Assembly: GCF_950295315.1 (NCBI RefSeq)
Contig: NC_080179.1
Location: forward strand, 73,675,174 to 73,739,173
Reading direction: 5' to 3'
DNA from: Erinaceus europaeus
Lineage: Eukaryota > Chordata > Mammalia > Eulipotyphla > Erinaceidae
DNA length: 64,000 nucleotides
Positions 31,616 to 42,645 of this stretch are shown here, piece by piece. Positions within the stretch are counted from its first letter, which is position 1, and every line of letters starts with the position of its first letter. A model generated the notes under the pieces. It did no database searches. It was not told where the DNA came from and worked only from the letters and a program-made list of their open reading frames with translations. Made by a program: the position numbers and the translations under genes.

Positions 31616-33965
31616 ATGACAGAAAAGAAAAATACAAACCACATCAATTTAAAAAAAAATGGTTAAATCAAGAGCAAATAAAACTGCTACCACATGAATC
31701 AGGACAGGAGCCCAGAAGAAACTTAAAGTCAGTCAGAAGTAACCATAGATTAAAAGAAGTATGTAAGCAATAGTAAACATAATAATCACAAAAATGAAGA
31801 CAACTATGGAGAAAAGGGCTATCAGAAATAGGGAAACACCCCCATACCTATGGACATCTAATCTTTGACAAAGGTGCCCAGACTATTAAATGGGGAAAGC
31901 AGAGTCTCTTCAACAAATGGTGTTGGAAATAATGGGTTGAAGCATGCAGAAGAATGAAACTGAACCACTGTATTTCACCAAATACAAAAGTAAATTCCAA
32001 GTGGGTCAAGGACTTGGATGTTAGACCAGAAACTATCAGATACTTAGAGGAAAATATTGGCAGAACTCTTTTCTGCACACATTTTAAAGACATCTTCAGT
32101 GAAACGAATCCAATTACAAAGAAGACTAAGGCAAGTATAAACCTATGGAACTACATCAAATTAAAAAGCTTCTTCACAGCAAAAGAAACCACTACCCAAA
32201 CCAAGAGACCCCTCACAGAATGGGAGAAGATCTTTGCATGCCATACATCAGACAAGAGTTTAACAACCAACATATATAAAGAGCTGGCCAAACTCAACAA
32301 GACAACAAATCCAAAAATGGGGGGAGGACTTGGACAGAATATTAACCACAGACGAGATCCAAAAGGCTGAGAAACACATGAAAAAATACTCCAAGTCTCT
32401 GATTGTCAGAGAAATGCAAATAAAGACAACAATGAAATACCACTTCATTCCTGTGAGAATGTCATACATCAGAAAAGGTAACAGCAGCAAATGCTGGAGA
32501 GGGTGTGGGGTCAAAGGAACCCTCCTACACTGCTGGTGGGAATGTAAATTGGTCCAACCTCTGTGGAGAACAGTCTGGAGAACTCTCAGAAGGCTAGAAA
32601 TGGACCTACCCTATGATCCTGCAATTCCTCTCCTGGGGATAGATCCTAAGGAACCCAACATATCCATCCAAAAAGATCTGTGTACACATATGTTCTTGGC
32701 AGCACAATTTGTAATAGCCAAAACCTGGAAGCAACCCAGGTGTCCAACAACAGATGAGTGGCTGAGCAAGTTGTGGTATATATACACAACGGAATATATA
32801 CAGCTGTAAAAAATGGTGACATCACTGTTTTCAGCCAATCTTGGATGGACCTTGAAAAATTCATGTTAAGTGAAATAAGTCAGAAACAGAAGGATGAATA
32901 TGGGATGATCTCACGCTCAGGCAGAAGTTGAAAAACAAGATCAGAAGAAAAAAAAAAAACACAAGTAGAAGCTGAAATGGAATTGGAGTGTTGCACCAAA
33001 GTCAAAGACTCTGGGGTGGGTGGGTGGAGAGAATACAGGTCCAAGAAGGATGACAGAGGACCTAGTGGGGGTTGTAGTGTTATATGGGAAACTGGGGAAT
33101 GTAATGCATGTACAAACTATTGTATTCACTGTTGAATATAAAACATTAATTCCCCAATAAAGAAAAAAATCAAAAAAAAAATAGGGAAACAACAGATGAG
33201 ACCCTCAAGGAAAATACTAGCTACCTCAAGGTAATTACAGAACTGAAAGCTGAAATAGCTGAGCTTAAAGGCCAATTAACAGAATAAGCTAATATTATAA
33301 CAGAACTGAATAAGGAAGATGAAGGAAGGGAAAGTAGATTGACAGAAGCAGAAAGCAGAATTAGCCAGACATAGGATAAGCTAGAGAAAACTAAGAAAGA
33401 GATAAAAGAATTAAATGAGAGATTAAGAGACACTGAAAACAACAATAGAGACATATGGGATGATCTCAAAAGAAGTAACATTCGTATAACTGGCCTACCA
33501 GATGATGAAAGAGAAGAAGGAGAAGTAAACATCCTAGAGGAAATAATAGAAGAAAACTTCCCAGCCCTAAACAACAGAAAGGACATTAAGATTCAAAATG
33601 CCCAGAGAATCCCAAACAGAATCAACCCAGACCTGAACACACCAAGGCACATCATAGTTACAATGAATGAATTAAGGATTAAGAGAGGACACTAAAGGCT
33701 GCAGGAGAAAAGCAAAAAGTTACATACAAGGGAAAGCCCATAGGACTATCAGCAGACTTCTCCACTCAAACTCTAAAAGCCAGAAGAGAATGGCAAGATT
33801 ATCTACTGAGGACTCAATGAAAGAGGGTTTCAACCAAGGATAATATGTCCTGCTGAACATTCATTCAGACTCGATGGAGTGATTAAAACCTTCTCAGACA
33901 GGCAACAGTTAAAGGAGGCAACCATCACCAAACCTGTTCTAAAAGAGGTTCTAAAATACCTCTTA
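31616..33965 (+). pseudogene. L1 ORF1 remnant, split by a nested L1
   Basis: The N-terminal part (31616-31837) has a stop after about 16 codons. After the insertion (from 33179) a coiled-coil-like Glu/Lys/Leu-rich stretch leads into the RNA-binding domain, with Ile-Arg-Ile-Thr-Gly-Leu-Pro near 33481-33502 and Pro-Arg-His-Ile-Ile-Val near 33640. Stops occur at about 33285 and 33373 in the main frame. ORF1p is known as the L1 RNA chaperone; this copy cannot encode one. Confidence 0.8.
31838..33178 (+). mobile_element. young L1 3' fragment nested in L1 ORF1
   Basis: 13-bp TSD 'aaatagggaaaca' (31826-31838 and 33179-33191). Contains the ORF2p C-terminal region, with the Cys-rich motif [19 protein letters not shown] near 32492-32548, and a full 3' UTR ending 'ttaattccccaataaag' plus A tail. 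Truncated at its 5' end, close to where the 50453 copy starts. A frameshift near 32320 separates two open frames of 138 and 159 codons. Confidence 0.93.
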
Positions 33966-34026
33966 TAAACAAGAACATCACCATAGTACTTGCCATATAT
34001 CAGAGAAAATAAAAAAGGGTTGAATA

Positions 34027-35965
34027 ATGACACTACAATACCTAAAATCCATAATATCAGTAAATGTCAATGGCTTAAACTCACCCATTAAAAGGCACAG
34101 AGCAGGAGGATGGATCAGAAAACACAACCTAACTATATGCTGCTTGCAAGAATCCAACCTGACACAACAAGACAAACACAGACTTAAAGTGAAAGGATGG
34201 AAAACTATCATACAGGCTAATGGACCACAAAAAAAGGAAGAAACAGCCATTCTCATCTGTGACACAATAGACTTTAAATTAAAGTAAAAAAAGATAAGCA
34301 AGGTCATTACATAATGATCAGAGGATCAATCATCCAAGAAGATTTAACAATTATTAACGTCTATGCACCCAATGAGGGCCCATCTAAATACATCAAACAC
34401 CTACTGAAAGAACTACAAAAATACATCAATAGCAATACAGTAACAGTGGGAGACTTCAATACCCCACTCTCACACTTAGATCAATGAAGCAGAGAATCAA
34501 CAGGAAACAAGAGAATTCATCAAAGAGATGGACAGATTAGACCTGCTGGACATTTTCAGAGTTCTTCACCCCCAAAAACTGGAATACACATTCTTTTCAA
34601 ACCCAACCAGCATATGCTCAAGGACAGACCACATATTAGGCCACAAAGACATTATCAACAAATTCAAGAACAATTGAAATCATCCCAAGCATCTTCTCAG
34701 ACCACAGTGGAGTAAAGCTAACATTCAACAACAAATAGCAAATTACTAAAAGTCACAAAATTTGGAAATTCAACAACATGCTGCTTTATAACCACTAGGT
34801 AAAAGAGGCACTCAAGCAAAAAATTCAAATGTTCCTGGAAACAACTGAAAATGAAGACACAAGCTATCCAAATATTTGGGACACAGCTAAAGCAGTACTG
34901 AGAGGGAAACTCAAAGCTATACAAGCACACATTAGAGAACAAGAAAAAGCTCAAGTAAATGACCTTACTGCACACCTTAAGGACTTAGAAGAAGAGGAAC
35001 AAAGGATCCCTAAAGCAACCAGAAGGACAGAAATCACTAAAATTATATCACAAATGAACAATATCGAAAATAAGAGAACCATACAAAAGATCAATGAAGC
35101 CAAATGTTGGTTCTTTGAAAAATTAAACAAAATTGACAACCCCCTAGTAAGACTCACCAAAAAAAAAAGAGGGGGGAAGACACAAATAAATAGATTTGTA
35201 AATGATAGAGGAGATACTACAACAGACATCACAGAAATCCAGAAAATAATGCAAAACTTTTACAAAGAACTATACGACACCAAGCTAGAGAATTTGGAAG
35301 CAATGGATCCCAGATCTTAAACTACTATAAAACATCCTCATCAAAACAGACTGGTACTGGAAGGAAAACAAGTACACAGCCCAGCAGAACAGAATTGAAA
35401 GCAAGCCCAGAACTAAACCTCCACACCTATGGACATCTCATCTTCGATAGAGGGGCCCAAAATATTAAATGGAGGAAGGAGGCTCTCTTCAATAAATGGT
35501 GCTGGGAAAACTGGGTTGAAACATGCAGAAGAATGAAACTGGAACACTTTACCTCACCAAGAAACAAAAATCAACTCCAAATGGATCAAGGACCTGGATG
35601 TTAGACCAGAAACTATCAAATACTTAGAGGAAAACATTGGTGGAACACTTTCCCACCTAAACCTCAAGGACATCTTGGATGAAACAAACCCAATTGCAAG
35701 AATGACTAAAACAAAACAAATCAATGGGATTACATCACATTAAAAAGCTTCTGCACAGCCAAAGAAACTATCACTCAAAGAGACCCCTCACAGAATGGAA
35801 GACGATCTTCGCATGCCATACATCAGACAAGAGACTAATCATCACCAAAATATACAAAGAGCTCAGAACCAAACTTAGCAACAAGAAAGCAAATGACCCC
35901 ATCCAAAAATGGGCAGAGGATATGAACTGAACATTCACTACAGAAGAGATCCAAAAGGCTAACAA
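34027..35965 (+). pseudogene. L1 ORF2 remnant: endonuclease kept, RT core deleted
   Basis: Opens with 86 codons of the APE-type endonuclease, with the Asn of VNVNGLNS and the Glu of CLQES visible. Later catalytic motifs survive in shifted frames: GDFNTP near 34448, SRTDH near 34618, FSDHSG near 34694. A 163-codon frame (34829-35320) covers the linker and the first RT motifs. At about 35307 the sequence jumps to the segment beyond RT, so the catalytic Tyr-Ala-Asp-Asp region is missing. TGA at 35928-35930. Confidence 0.85.
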
Positions 35966-35973
35966 ACACATGA

Positions 35974-36101
35974 ATTTTTTTTTTTTAACCAAAGCACTGC
36001 TCAGCTCTGGTTTATGGTGGTGTGGAGGATTGAACTTGGGACTCTGGAGCCTCAGGCATGAGAGTCTCTTTGCATAACCATTATTCTATCTCCCCAGCCC
36101 T
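35974..36101 (-). mobile_element. SINE-C copy, minus strand
   Basis: T run, then 'gcactgctcagctctggttt', 'gattgaacttgggactctgg' (B box in reverse) and 'cataaccattattctatctc'. It marks the 3' break of the L1. Confidence 0.88.
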
Positions 36102-36317
36102 CCCAGGAAATCTTATGAATATTTTTCCTTTACTTCTTGAAGGATTCCTCAAACTGAGCTTTAATTTCAATTATTTACTTTCACTCATTTTTGTTATTTA
36201 CTATTTCCCTTAAAGGAGTTTTTTTTTTTAATTTGACAATTATAATTTTCAAAACTAAATTATGGTTATGTACTATGTGTGCTTAACAGGGTGAGCCACT
36301 GCCCAGTCGCCACATAC

Positions 36318-36430
36318 ATAATGGTTATGTAAAAAGATTTTCATCCCTGGCCTGAAGCATCAAAAGTTCCCAGGCTCCGTCCCCAGCACCACTATAAACC
36401 AGAGTTGAGCAGTACTCTGGCAATAATTAT
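36318..36430 (+). mobile_element. SINE-C copy
   Basis: 'ataatggttatgtaaaaaga', 'ggctccgtccccagcaccac' and 'gagcagtactctgg'. Confidence 0.8.
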
Positions 36431-36732
36431 ATTTTTCCTATTAGAACTTTTAAAGAGTTCAATGATATCTTGAACCTTGTTTAGGTTCTAAAATATTCTA
36501 AGACTATTTTAAAGAAGACCATGCCCTTACTCATTGGTGTTTTCTTTGAAAGTTGAACATTTATTTATTCATTACCATGCAGTTTTCCTTTTTAAAATAA
36601 TTTTGTATGTCTGATACTTTTCTTTGTTTATCCTTTCAGAAAAAAAAAAAAAAACGTATGTTTGTTTCTCATTGCAATTAATGTGGTCCTACTAAAATTT
36701 TTATGAATGCAGAGCAGTTTAATACTTTTATA
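36431..36732. other. anonymous AT-rich sequence
   Basis: Includes an A run near 36640-36654. No feature recognised. Confidence 0.45.
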
Positions 36733-36925
36733 TGGGGGTGGGTGTTCCACAGCAGTTGTGCACCAGTCTTGCATGTCTGAAGCCTAAGAGCTCCCAGGTT
36801 CAATCCCCAGTACCACCCTATGCCAGAGCTGAACAGAGTTCTTGGCTTTCTTGCTCTCTTTCTCTCTCTGAATGACTCTAGCTTATGGGAATAAATAAAT
36901 AAACAAACAAACAAATAAATAAGCT
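36733..36925 (+). mobile_element. SINE-C variant with CT segment
   Basis: 'ggttcaatccccagtaccac' and 'gccagagctgaacagagttc', then CT and an (AAAT)/(AAAC) tail. Confidence 0.75.
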
Positions 36926-36947
36926 TTAGAATAAAATTTTAGTCTTG

Positions 36948-37229
36948 GGAGTCGGGCGGTAGTGCAGAAGGTTAAGCTCAGGTGGCGCAAAGCACAAGGA
37001 CTGGCATAAGGATCCCGGTTCAAGCCCCCAGCTTCCCCACCTGCAGGCAGTGAAGCAGGTCTGCAGGTGTCTGTCTTTCTCTCCCCTTCTCTGTCTTCCC
37101 CTCCTCTCTCCATTTCTCTCTGTCCTATCTAACAATGATGACATCAATAACAACAATAACTACAATAACAATAAAAACTACAAGGGCAACAAAAAGGAAA
37201 TAAATATTTTTAAATCTTTAAAAAAAAAA
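36948..37229 (+). mobile_element. SINE-A copy with internal deletion
   Basis: Lacks the 'gggagtcgcttcacag' segment (about 20 bp) after 'cacctgcagg'. Flanks 'ataaaattttagtctt' and 'ataaaatttgtctt' look like a decayed TSD. Confidence 0.88.
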
Positions 37230-38120
37230 GATAAAATTTGTCTTAGGGAAAATGATATTGTTTGCAATATTCATTTTAGTCATGGGGAGTTCAGATTTTC
37301 TGAGAAGTGTAAAAAGAGAGTTTTTTAGGGAAGCATGTGGTATTGGAAGGAATAGTTCTCTCTGAGGGCATCCAGTGGGATTGCTGGGAATCAGCTTGGG
37401 GCAACACTCTCTACATGGCAAATCTGATCTTGCTGAGAGCCTGTCCCAGCAGTGACTCTTCTCACAAGGTGCTCTGTGTCTCTACTGGCTCAGTGAGATG
37501 CACTGACATTTATTCAACACTCAGACCCTTTTCTTGGAGATGATGAATACCTGAACATTCACCTGTCTCCTGATTTTGCTATAACAACCTCTTGCTTTCA
37601 GTGCCTGACATTCTAACTTGAAGTATTTCTATGATCTCCTAGGAGGTTTTATTCAACTTATTCCAGGTGACCTTTTCCTTTGAATTGATTAGCCCACTAG
37701 CTTAGTGATATTTCCTCTTACCCAATCCCTTCTGCATTATGTTTCGCAGAGCAATCTCCTATCAGTTGTCAAGTTTTAATAGTAATTTAAGATGAAGGAA
37801 TCTCATATGCGCTGGTTCAAGTTATCAAATTAAAATGAAACTCTTTCCTCCTAATATAGCATAACATTTCATCCTTGAAAAGTGGACCTGCGTTTGACAG
37901 CACTTCTGAATTTCTTAGTATGTTCTGTGGAATAATGAAGTATCTCCACAGGGCTATGAGCTCGTGTGAGAAAATCCTACAGCAATGCAAAAACCAAGTC
38001 TTCCTCAAACTGAAATGTTCTTCTTCACAGCTTGCATAAAGCTTTGTACTTTTTATAAGACACTGACACATTCCAAAAGAAAAAGACAACTGAATTTCTT
38101 TTTCTTAGAATTCACCTCTT
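37230..38120. other. anonymous sequence
   Basis: No repeat core, exon or RNA gene recognised in about 890 bp. Confidence 0.45.
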
Positions 38121-38123
38121 CTG

Positions 38124-38435
38124 GGGCTAGGTGGTGGCGCACCTGGTTAAGCGCACACATTACAGTGGGCAAGGACCCAGGTTCAAGCCCCCAGCCCCAA
38201 CCCGCAGGGGGAAGCTTCATGAGTGATAAAGCAGGGCTGCAGGTATCACTTTGATTCTCTCCCATCTTCTCTCAATTTCTGACTGTCTCTATCTAATAAT
38301 AAATAAAGATAAGCTTTGCAAGTGGTGAAGCAATGCTGCAGGGGTCTCTCTGCCTCTCTCCCTCTCTATCACTCCCTTCCCTCTTGATTTCTGGCTGTCT
38401 CTACCCCATAAATAAAGATTTTTAAAAATTAAATA
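38124..38435 (+). mobile_element. SINE-B copy followed by a partial second SINE-B
   Basis: A full unit to about 38307 ends 'aataataaataaagataag'. A headless second unit starts at 'ctttgcaagtggtgaagcaa' and ends with an A-rich tail. The second may be a 3' duplication or a separate truncated insert. Confidence 0.8.
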
Positions 38436-38454
38436 AATAGTGAAAAATGATGAA

Positions 38455-38524
38455 TGAAATAGTGGGGGTTGTATTGTTAAATGGGAATCTGGGGAATGTT
38501 ATGCATGTAAAAAAAAAAAAAAAA
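38455..38524 (+). mobile_element. young L1 3' UTR scrap ending in an early A run
   Basis: 'agtgggggttgtattgttaa' and 'ggggaatgttatgcatgtaa' match 47878-47925. The A run begins at 'catgt', before the usual 3' end 'aattccccaataaag', as if polyadenylated early. Confidence 0.65.
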
Positions 38525-39062
38525 AGAAGTAGAAACGCAAAGCAGAAATTGACTGAGTTTGGAGTATGGCACCAAAGTAAGAAAGCAGAAGTACACTAGA
38601 GTTTGCAGTGAGTACCTCCCTAACACTTCCTCTCCACTTTTCCAAGCTTTGGATCCATGATTGCTCAACAATTTGTTTGGCTTTGTATGTTAACTCTCTT
38701 TTCAGTCACCAGGTTCCAGATGCCATCAGGATGCTGGCCAGGCTTCCCTGGATTGAAGACCCCACCAATATGTCCTGGAGCTCAGCTTCCCCAGAGACCC
38801 ACCCCACTAGGGAAAGAGAGAGGCAGACTGGGAGTATGGACCGACCAGTCAACGCCCATGTTGAGCGGGGAAGCAATTACAGAAGCCAGACCTTCTACCT
38901 TCTGCAACCCACAATGACCCTGGGTCCATGCTCCCAGAGGGATAGAGAATGGGAAAGCTATCGGGGGAGGGGTGGGATATGGAGATTGGGCGGTGGGAAT
39001 TGTGTGGAGTTGTACCCCTCCTACCCTATGGTTTTGTTAATTAATCCTTTCTTAAATAAAAA
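38525..39062 (+). mobile_element. about 450-bp L1-type 3' element, best copy
   Basis: Begins with 'aagcagaaattgactgagtt' and 'ggagtatggcaccaaagtaa', which resemble the 3' UTR start of the young L1s, and continues through 'gtccatgctcccagagggat', 'ggtgggaattgtgtggagtt' and an A-rich tail. I read it as the 3' UTR of an L1 subfamily. The 153-codon frame across it is not maintained in the other copies, so it is not a gene. Confidence 0.7.
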
Positions 39063-39094
39063 AAATTAAAATTAAAATTAAAAATTAAATAAAT

Positions 39095-39440
39095 AGGGGG
39101 TCGGGCGGTAGCGCAGCGGGTTAAGCGCACGTGGCGCAAAGCGCAAGGACCAGCATAAGGATCTCGGTTGGAGCCCCCCGGCTCCCCACCTGCAGGGGAG
39201 TCGCTTCACAGGCGGTGAAGCAGGTCTGCAGGTGTCTGTCTTTCTCTCCCCCTCTCTGTCTTCCCCTCCTCTCTCCGTTTCTCTCTGTCCTATCCAACAA
39301 CGAACAACATCAACAATGGCAATAATAGTAACCACAACGAGGCTACAACAACAAGGGCAACAAAAGGGGGGAAAATGGCCTCCAGGAGCGGTGGATTCAT
39401 GGTGCAGGCACTGAGCCCAGCAATAACCCTGGAGGAAAAA
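39095..39440 (+). mobile_element. SINE-A' copy
   Basis: Inserted in the tail of the L1-type element. Both boxes are good. Stem arms 'gcctccagg' (39378-39386) and 'cctggagg' (39428-39435). Confidence 0.92.
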
Positions 39441-39509
39441 AATTAATAAACATAGTAAAAAATATTTTAAAAAAGAATTGACCTCTTTTCATGTTCAAAT
39501 ATAGAGACA

Positions 39510-39645
39510 GGAGGAGATAGCATAATGGCTATGTAAAGACTTTCATGCCTCAGATTTCCAAATTCCAGGTTCAACCCCCGATCACCACCACCACCACCAC
39601 ACCCCTAAGCCAAAGCTGAGCAGTGCTCTGACAAAATAAATAAAT
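39510..39645 (+). mobile_element. SINE-C copy with (CAC)n insertion
   Basis: 'gatagcataatggctatgta' and 'gagcagtgctctgac' bracket an expansion of CAC triplets at about 39584-39601. Confidence 0.85.
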
Positions 39646-39699
39646 ACTATTAGAAAGCAATATTTAAGTTGTTTATAAAGTAATATGTCTGCAGTACCT

Positions 39700-40275
39700 T
39701 TAGCCCACCTGCATTTTGGCTGTCGGGCTCAGGCAAAAATTAGTAAAATCATGGGCCCTTTGGAATATACCTAAAATGGATATCCTAGATCCTTCCAAGA
39801 TGGAGACCCCAAATCATCTGCTATACTCCTACCTTTAGGTCCCTGCTTACTAAACAGTTTGTTCTGGTTCATATCTTAATGCTTTTCAGTCACCAAGTCA
39901 CAGATGTTACCATAATGCCAACCTGACTTCCCTGGGCAGACGACCTCACCAATGAGTCCTAGAACCCCACCTCCCCAGAGATCTACCCCATATAATAACA
40001 GTCGACCCAAATCTGTGACCTTGGGAGAGCTATTACAGAGAAACAGGCTGGGGGTATGGATCAACCTGCCAACACCCATGTCTAGTGGGGAAGTGATTAT
40101 AGAAGCCAGACTTCCCACCTTCTGCACCCAATAATGATCTTGGATCCATACTCCCAGAGAGTAAAGAACCCCAATGTCGAGGGTGGGATGTGGAACTCTG
40201 GTGGTGGGAATTGTGTGGAATTGTGCCCCTCTTATCCAACCATCTTGCCGATCATTATTAAATCGATAAAAAATA
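39700..40275 (+). mobile_element. about 450-bp L1-type 3' element copy
   Basis: Extends further 5' than most copies: 'ggccctttggaatataccta' matches 54090 'ggccccttggattataca'. Carries the sub-block 'gtcgacccaaatctgtgacc' (also at 41739), absent from the 38525 copy. Ends near 'attattaaatcgataaaaa'. Confidence 0.7.
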
Positions 40276-40313
40276 AAATGCATTTATTAAATTCAATTGT
40301 GATTCGTGGCCTA

Positions 40314-40384
40314 CTTCAATGTAATAATGTAATAATACCTCAGTGTAATAATGTAATAATACCTCAATGTAATAATGTAATATG
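40314..40384 (+). repeat. 24-bp tandem repeat, about 2.7 units
   Basis: Units at 40321-40344 and 40345-40368 with a partial third. Each is made of two GTAATAAT half-units plus 'acctca(g/a)t'. Confidence 0.9.
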
Positions 40385-40385
40385 A

Positions 40386-40999
40386 TGTTCTTTCCTCAAT
40401 TTAAGATTCTACATTTTATAATATCCTTTGGAAAGCAAATTGTATACACAGTGTACTGGATGCAACAGCTGACATTCTTGAGTGTCTGGCTACCTACTAA
40501 CACACTTGAAGGGTGGCCTGTACAGAGTACACAGATTCTTCTCTTTCTCATAGGAAAGCTAGCAGAAGCTCTTCAGTTGCTCAGACAGAATTAAACATCC
40601 TTTAGTTTGTAGATGAAATTTATATCTACTGGGAGTCAGATATGATAGTTGCTTTAGTTTGTGCTGACTTAATAACTCTATCATTGATCCACTTTGGAAA
40701 GTAAATATAAATGCTTACCTGTCAGTGGAAATGCAAAAGAATGATTGGCTACCTATCATGGAAGAAGAATGGAAGTGATTTCAAATGAATCTGACTTTCC
40801 TCGCTAGAATTTAATTCTGCAAGGAAGACAAAAAAGAAAATAAGGAGACCTTCCGACCCCACCTAGCCACTTCATGACAGAACCAGGAGGTCACTCACTC
40901 CAGTCACTAGAGGTTGGGAAAGCCTAGCTCTGCCCAGACTCTCACTGCCCACCTGGAACAGAGGATACGTCACCGGCAGGCACACCTGCCCTGATTAGT
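40386..40999. other. anonymous sequence
   Basis: No repeat or gene recognised. The 3' part (40850-41000) is more GC-rich. Confidence 0.4.
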
Positions 41000-41376
41000 C
41001 CCAGTCAAGTAAAGGGCCCTAGTGGGCAAAAAGAGAAGCATGTATGAATACCAGATCATTTCGCTCATAGACACAGCTTAAGAAGTAGGAACAAAAAGCT
41101 GACCTCCTGGCACAAAGGTAATGAGTCTCACTCCAGAAACAGGAACCAAAAAAAGGGAAAATACAGAGCGGGGGAAATATTAGGTGAAGATGACCAGAGG
41201 GGTGCAAGCGCCAGTTCCATCAGGACCCAGGGAGAGAAGAGGGGAAAAGGGAGAACATTCAGAAATAGCAACAGGTGTAGATGGGACTTAGAAAGGAAGA
41301 GAAGCTAGGACCATTGGGGAAAATGGGCAGATAGATAGATAGACAGACAGATAGATTATTAGAGAAATAATAGTCG
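41000..41376 (+). mobile_element. possible L1 3' UTR fragment hosting a SINE
   Basis: 'gaataccagatcatttcgct' and 'aacaggaaccaaaaaaaggg' resemble the post-ORF2 part of old L1s (compare 52440-52510). A (GATA)n/(GACA)n run lies at 41330-41356. Confidence 0.45.
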
Positions 41377-41727
41377 GGGTGTTGGGCGGTGGCAGCGGGT
41401 TAAGCGCACGTGGCGCAAAGCACAAGGACCGGCATAAGGATCCCGGTTCGAGCCCCCGGCTCCCCACCTGCAGGGGAGACGCTTCACAGGCGGTGAAGCA
41501 GGTCTGCAGGTGTCTGTCTTTCTCTCCCCCTCTCTGTCTTCCCCTCCTCTTTCCTTTTCTCTGTCCTGTCCAACAACGAACAACATCAACAATGGCAATA
41601 ATAATAAGAACCACAAGGAGGCTACAACAACAAGGGCGACAAAAGGGGGGGGGGAATGGCCTTCAGGAGCGGTGGATTCATGGTGCAGGCACCGAGCCCA
41701 GCAATAACCCTGGAGGAAAAAAAAAAA
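41377..41727 (+). mobile_element. SINE-A' copy
   Basis: 14-bp TSD 'agaaataatagtcg' (41363-41376 and 41728-41741). Left stem arm 'gccttcagg' has one change; the right arm 'cctggagg' is intact. Confidence 0.95.
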
Positions 41728-41875
41728 AGAAATAATAGTCGACCCAAATCTGTGACCTTGGGAGAGTTACTACAGTTTTCAATGAACACAGAACTCTAGA
41801 TGGTGAGGACGTTGTGGAATTATACCCGTTATAATTTTGTAAATAAATATTAAATCACTAATAAAATAAAAACTT
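41728..41875 (+). mobile_element. L1-type 3' element fragment
   Basis: 'gtcgacccaaatctgtgacc' and 'gttgtggaattatacccgtt' match the 39700-40275 copy. Ends with 'aatcactaataaaataaaaa'. Confidence 0.6.
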
Positions 41876-42140
41876 AGATTGGGCTTGGTGTATTGCACAC
41901 ACACATACACACACACCACAGACTCTGAGAGGGAGCTGGGAGGAGAGGGGAGGAGGACTTTGGGGTTCTGGAAAACAATGGTGGAAATGAGCCCAAGCTG
42001 CGAGGGACAGTGTTCTGCAAACGCCAGTGACCAGGAGCTGAGAAACTGCACCCATGTGTCAAGAGCTGTACTGTGAATCATGAAACCCCTAATAAAATGA
42101 TTTTAATAAGAATAATGTTTACAAGATAAAAATTTGAAAA
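41876..42140 (+). mobile_element. possible L1 3' UTR with polyadenylation signal and A tail
   Basis: Ends 'aacccctaataaaatgattt' and, after 'aatgtttacaagat', an A run at about 42137-42151. The beginning has (CA)n. The family match is by composition and ending only. Confidence 0.4.
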
Positions 42141-42151
42141 AAAAAAAAAAA

Positions 42152-42440
42152 GTCCCCAGGAATGAGAATAGATGCTAACCAAGTTCATGGATGTATCTTA
42201 AATGCATGCAGGTATTCAATCTTCTGCTTGGCTGTGAATTTCAACTGCTTCCCTGGCCGGCCCATTCCCCCCACCCTCACCCCCCTTGGTAAGGAGAAAC
42301 AATGGTTTCAGGCATCACAAACATAACGGGGGGGTTGCTACTGCCATCTAGTGGGAAACTACTGACAAGCAGGCGAAGGCAGGACGAAGCTGAACATGGA
42401 ACCAAAAAATGTGCGATTAAGTTTTTGATAAAGACTGGCT
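42152..42440. other. anonymous sequence
   Basis: Nothing recognised. Confidence 0.45.
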
Positions 42441-42645
42441 TACCCACCGGGTGGTGGCACACTTGGCTGAGTGCATATGTCACAGTGCTCAAGGACCCAA
42501 GTTCAAGCCCCCAGTCCCCACCTGCAGGGGGAAAGGTTTGGGAGTGATGAAGCAGGGCTGCGGGTGTCTCTCTGTCTCTCTTCCTCTCTGTCTCCCTCTT
42601 CCTCTAGATTCTGGCTGTCTCTATCCAATAAATAAAGAAGATTAA
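42441..42645 (+). mobile_element. SINE-B copy
   Basis: 'ccgggtggtggcacacttgg', 'aagttcaagcccccagtccc', a CT body and 'ccaataaataaagaag'. Confidence 0.88.

Larger units (their letters stand above)
30348..35973 (+). mobile_element. 5'-complete L1 with nested L1, RT deletion and lost 3' end
   Basis: The 5' end 'ggggaagagccaagatagtg' matches the usual L1 5' UTR start. The 5' UTR runs to about 31615, ORF1 from ATG 31616 (interrupted by another L1 at 31838-33178) to about 33965, and ORF2 from ATG 34027. ORF2 skips from the start of RT to the C-terminal region at about 35307 and stops at 35973, where a T run and a reverse SINE-C begin. No 3' UTR or A tail belongs to it. Stops and frameshifts throughout make it non-functional. 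Confidence 0.85.

Noticed and set aside
38608..39069. 153-codon plus ORF
   Set aside because: Lies across an L1-type 3' element whose other copies do not keep the frame.
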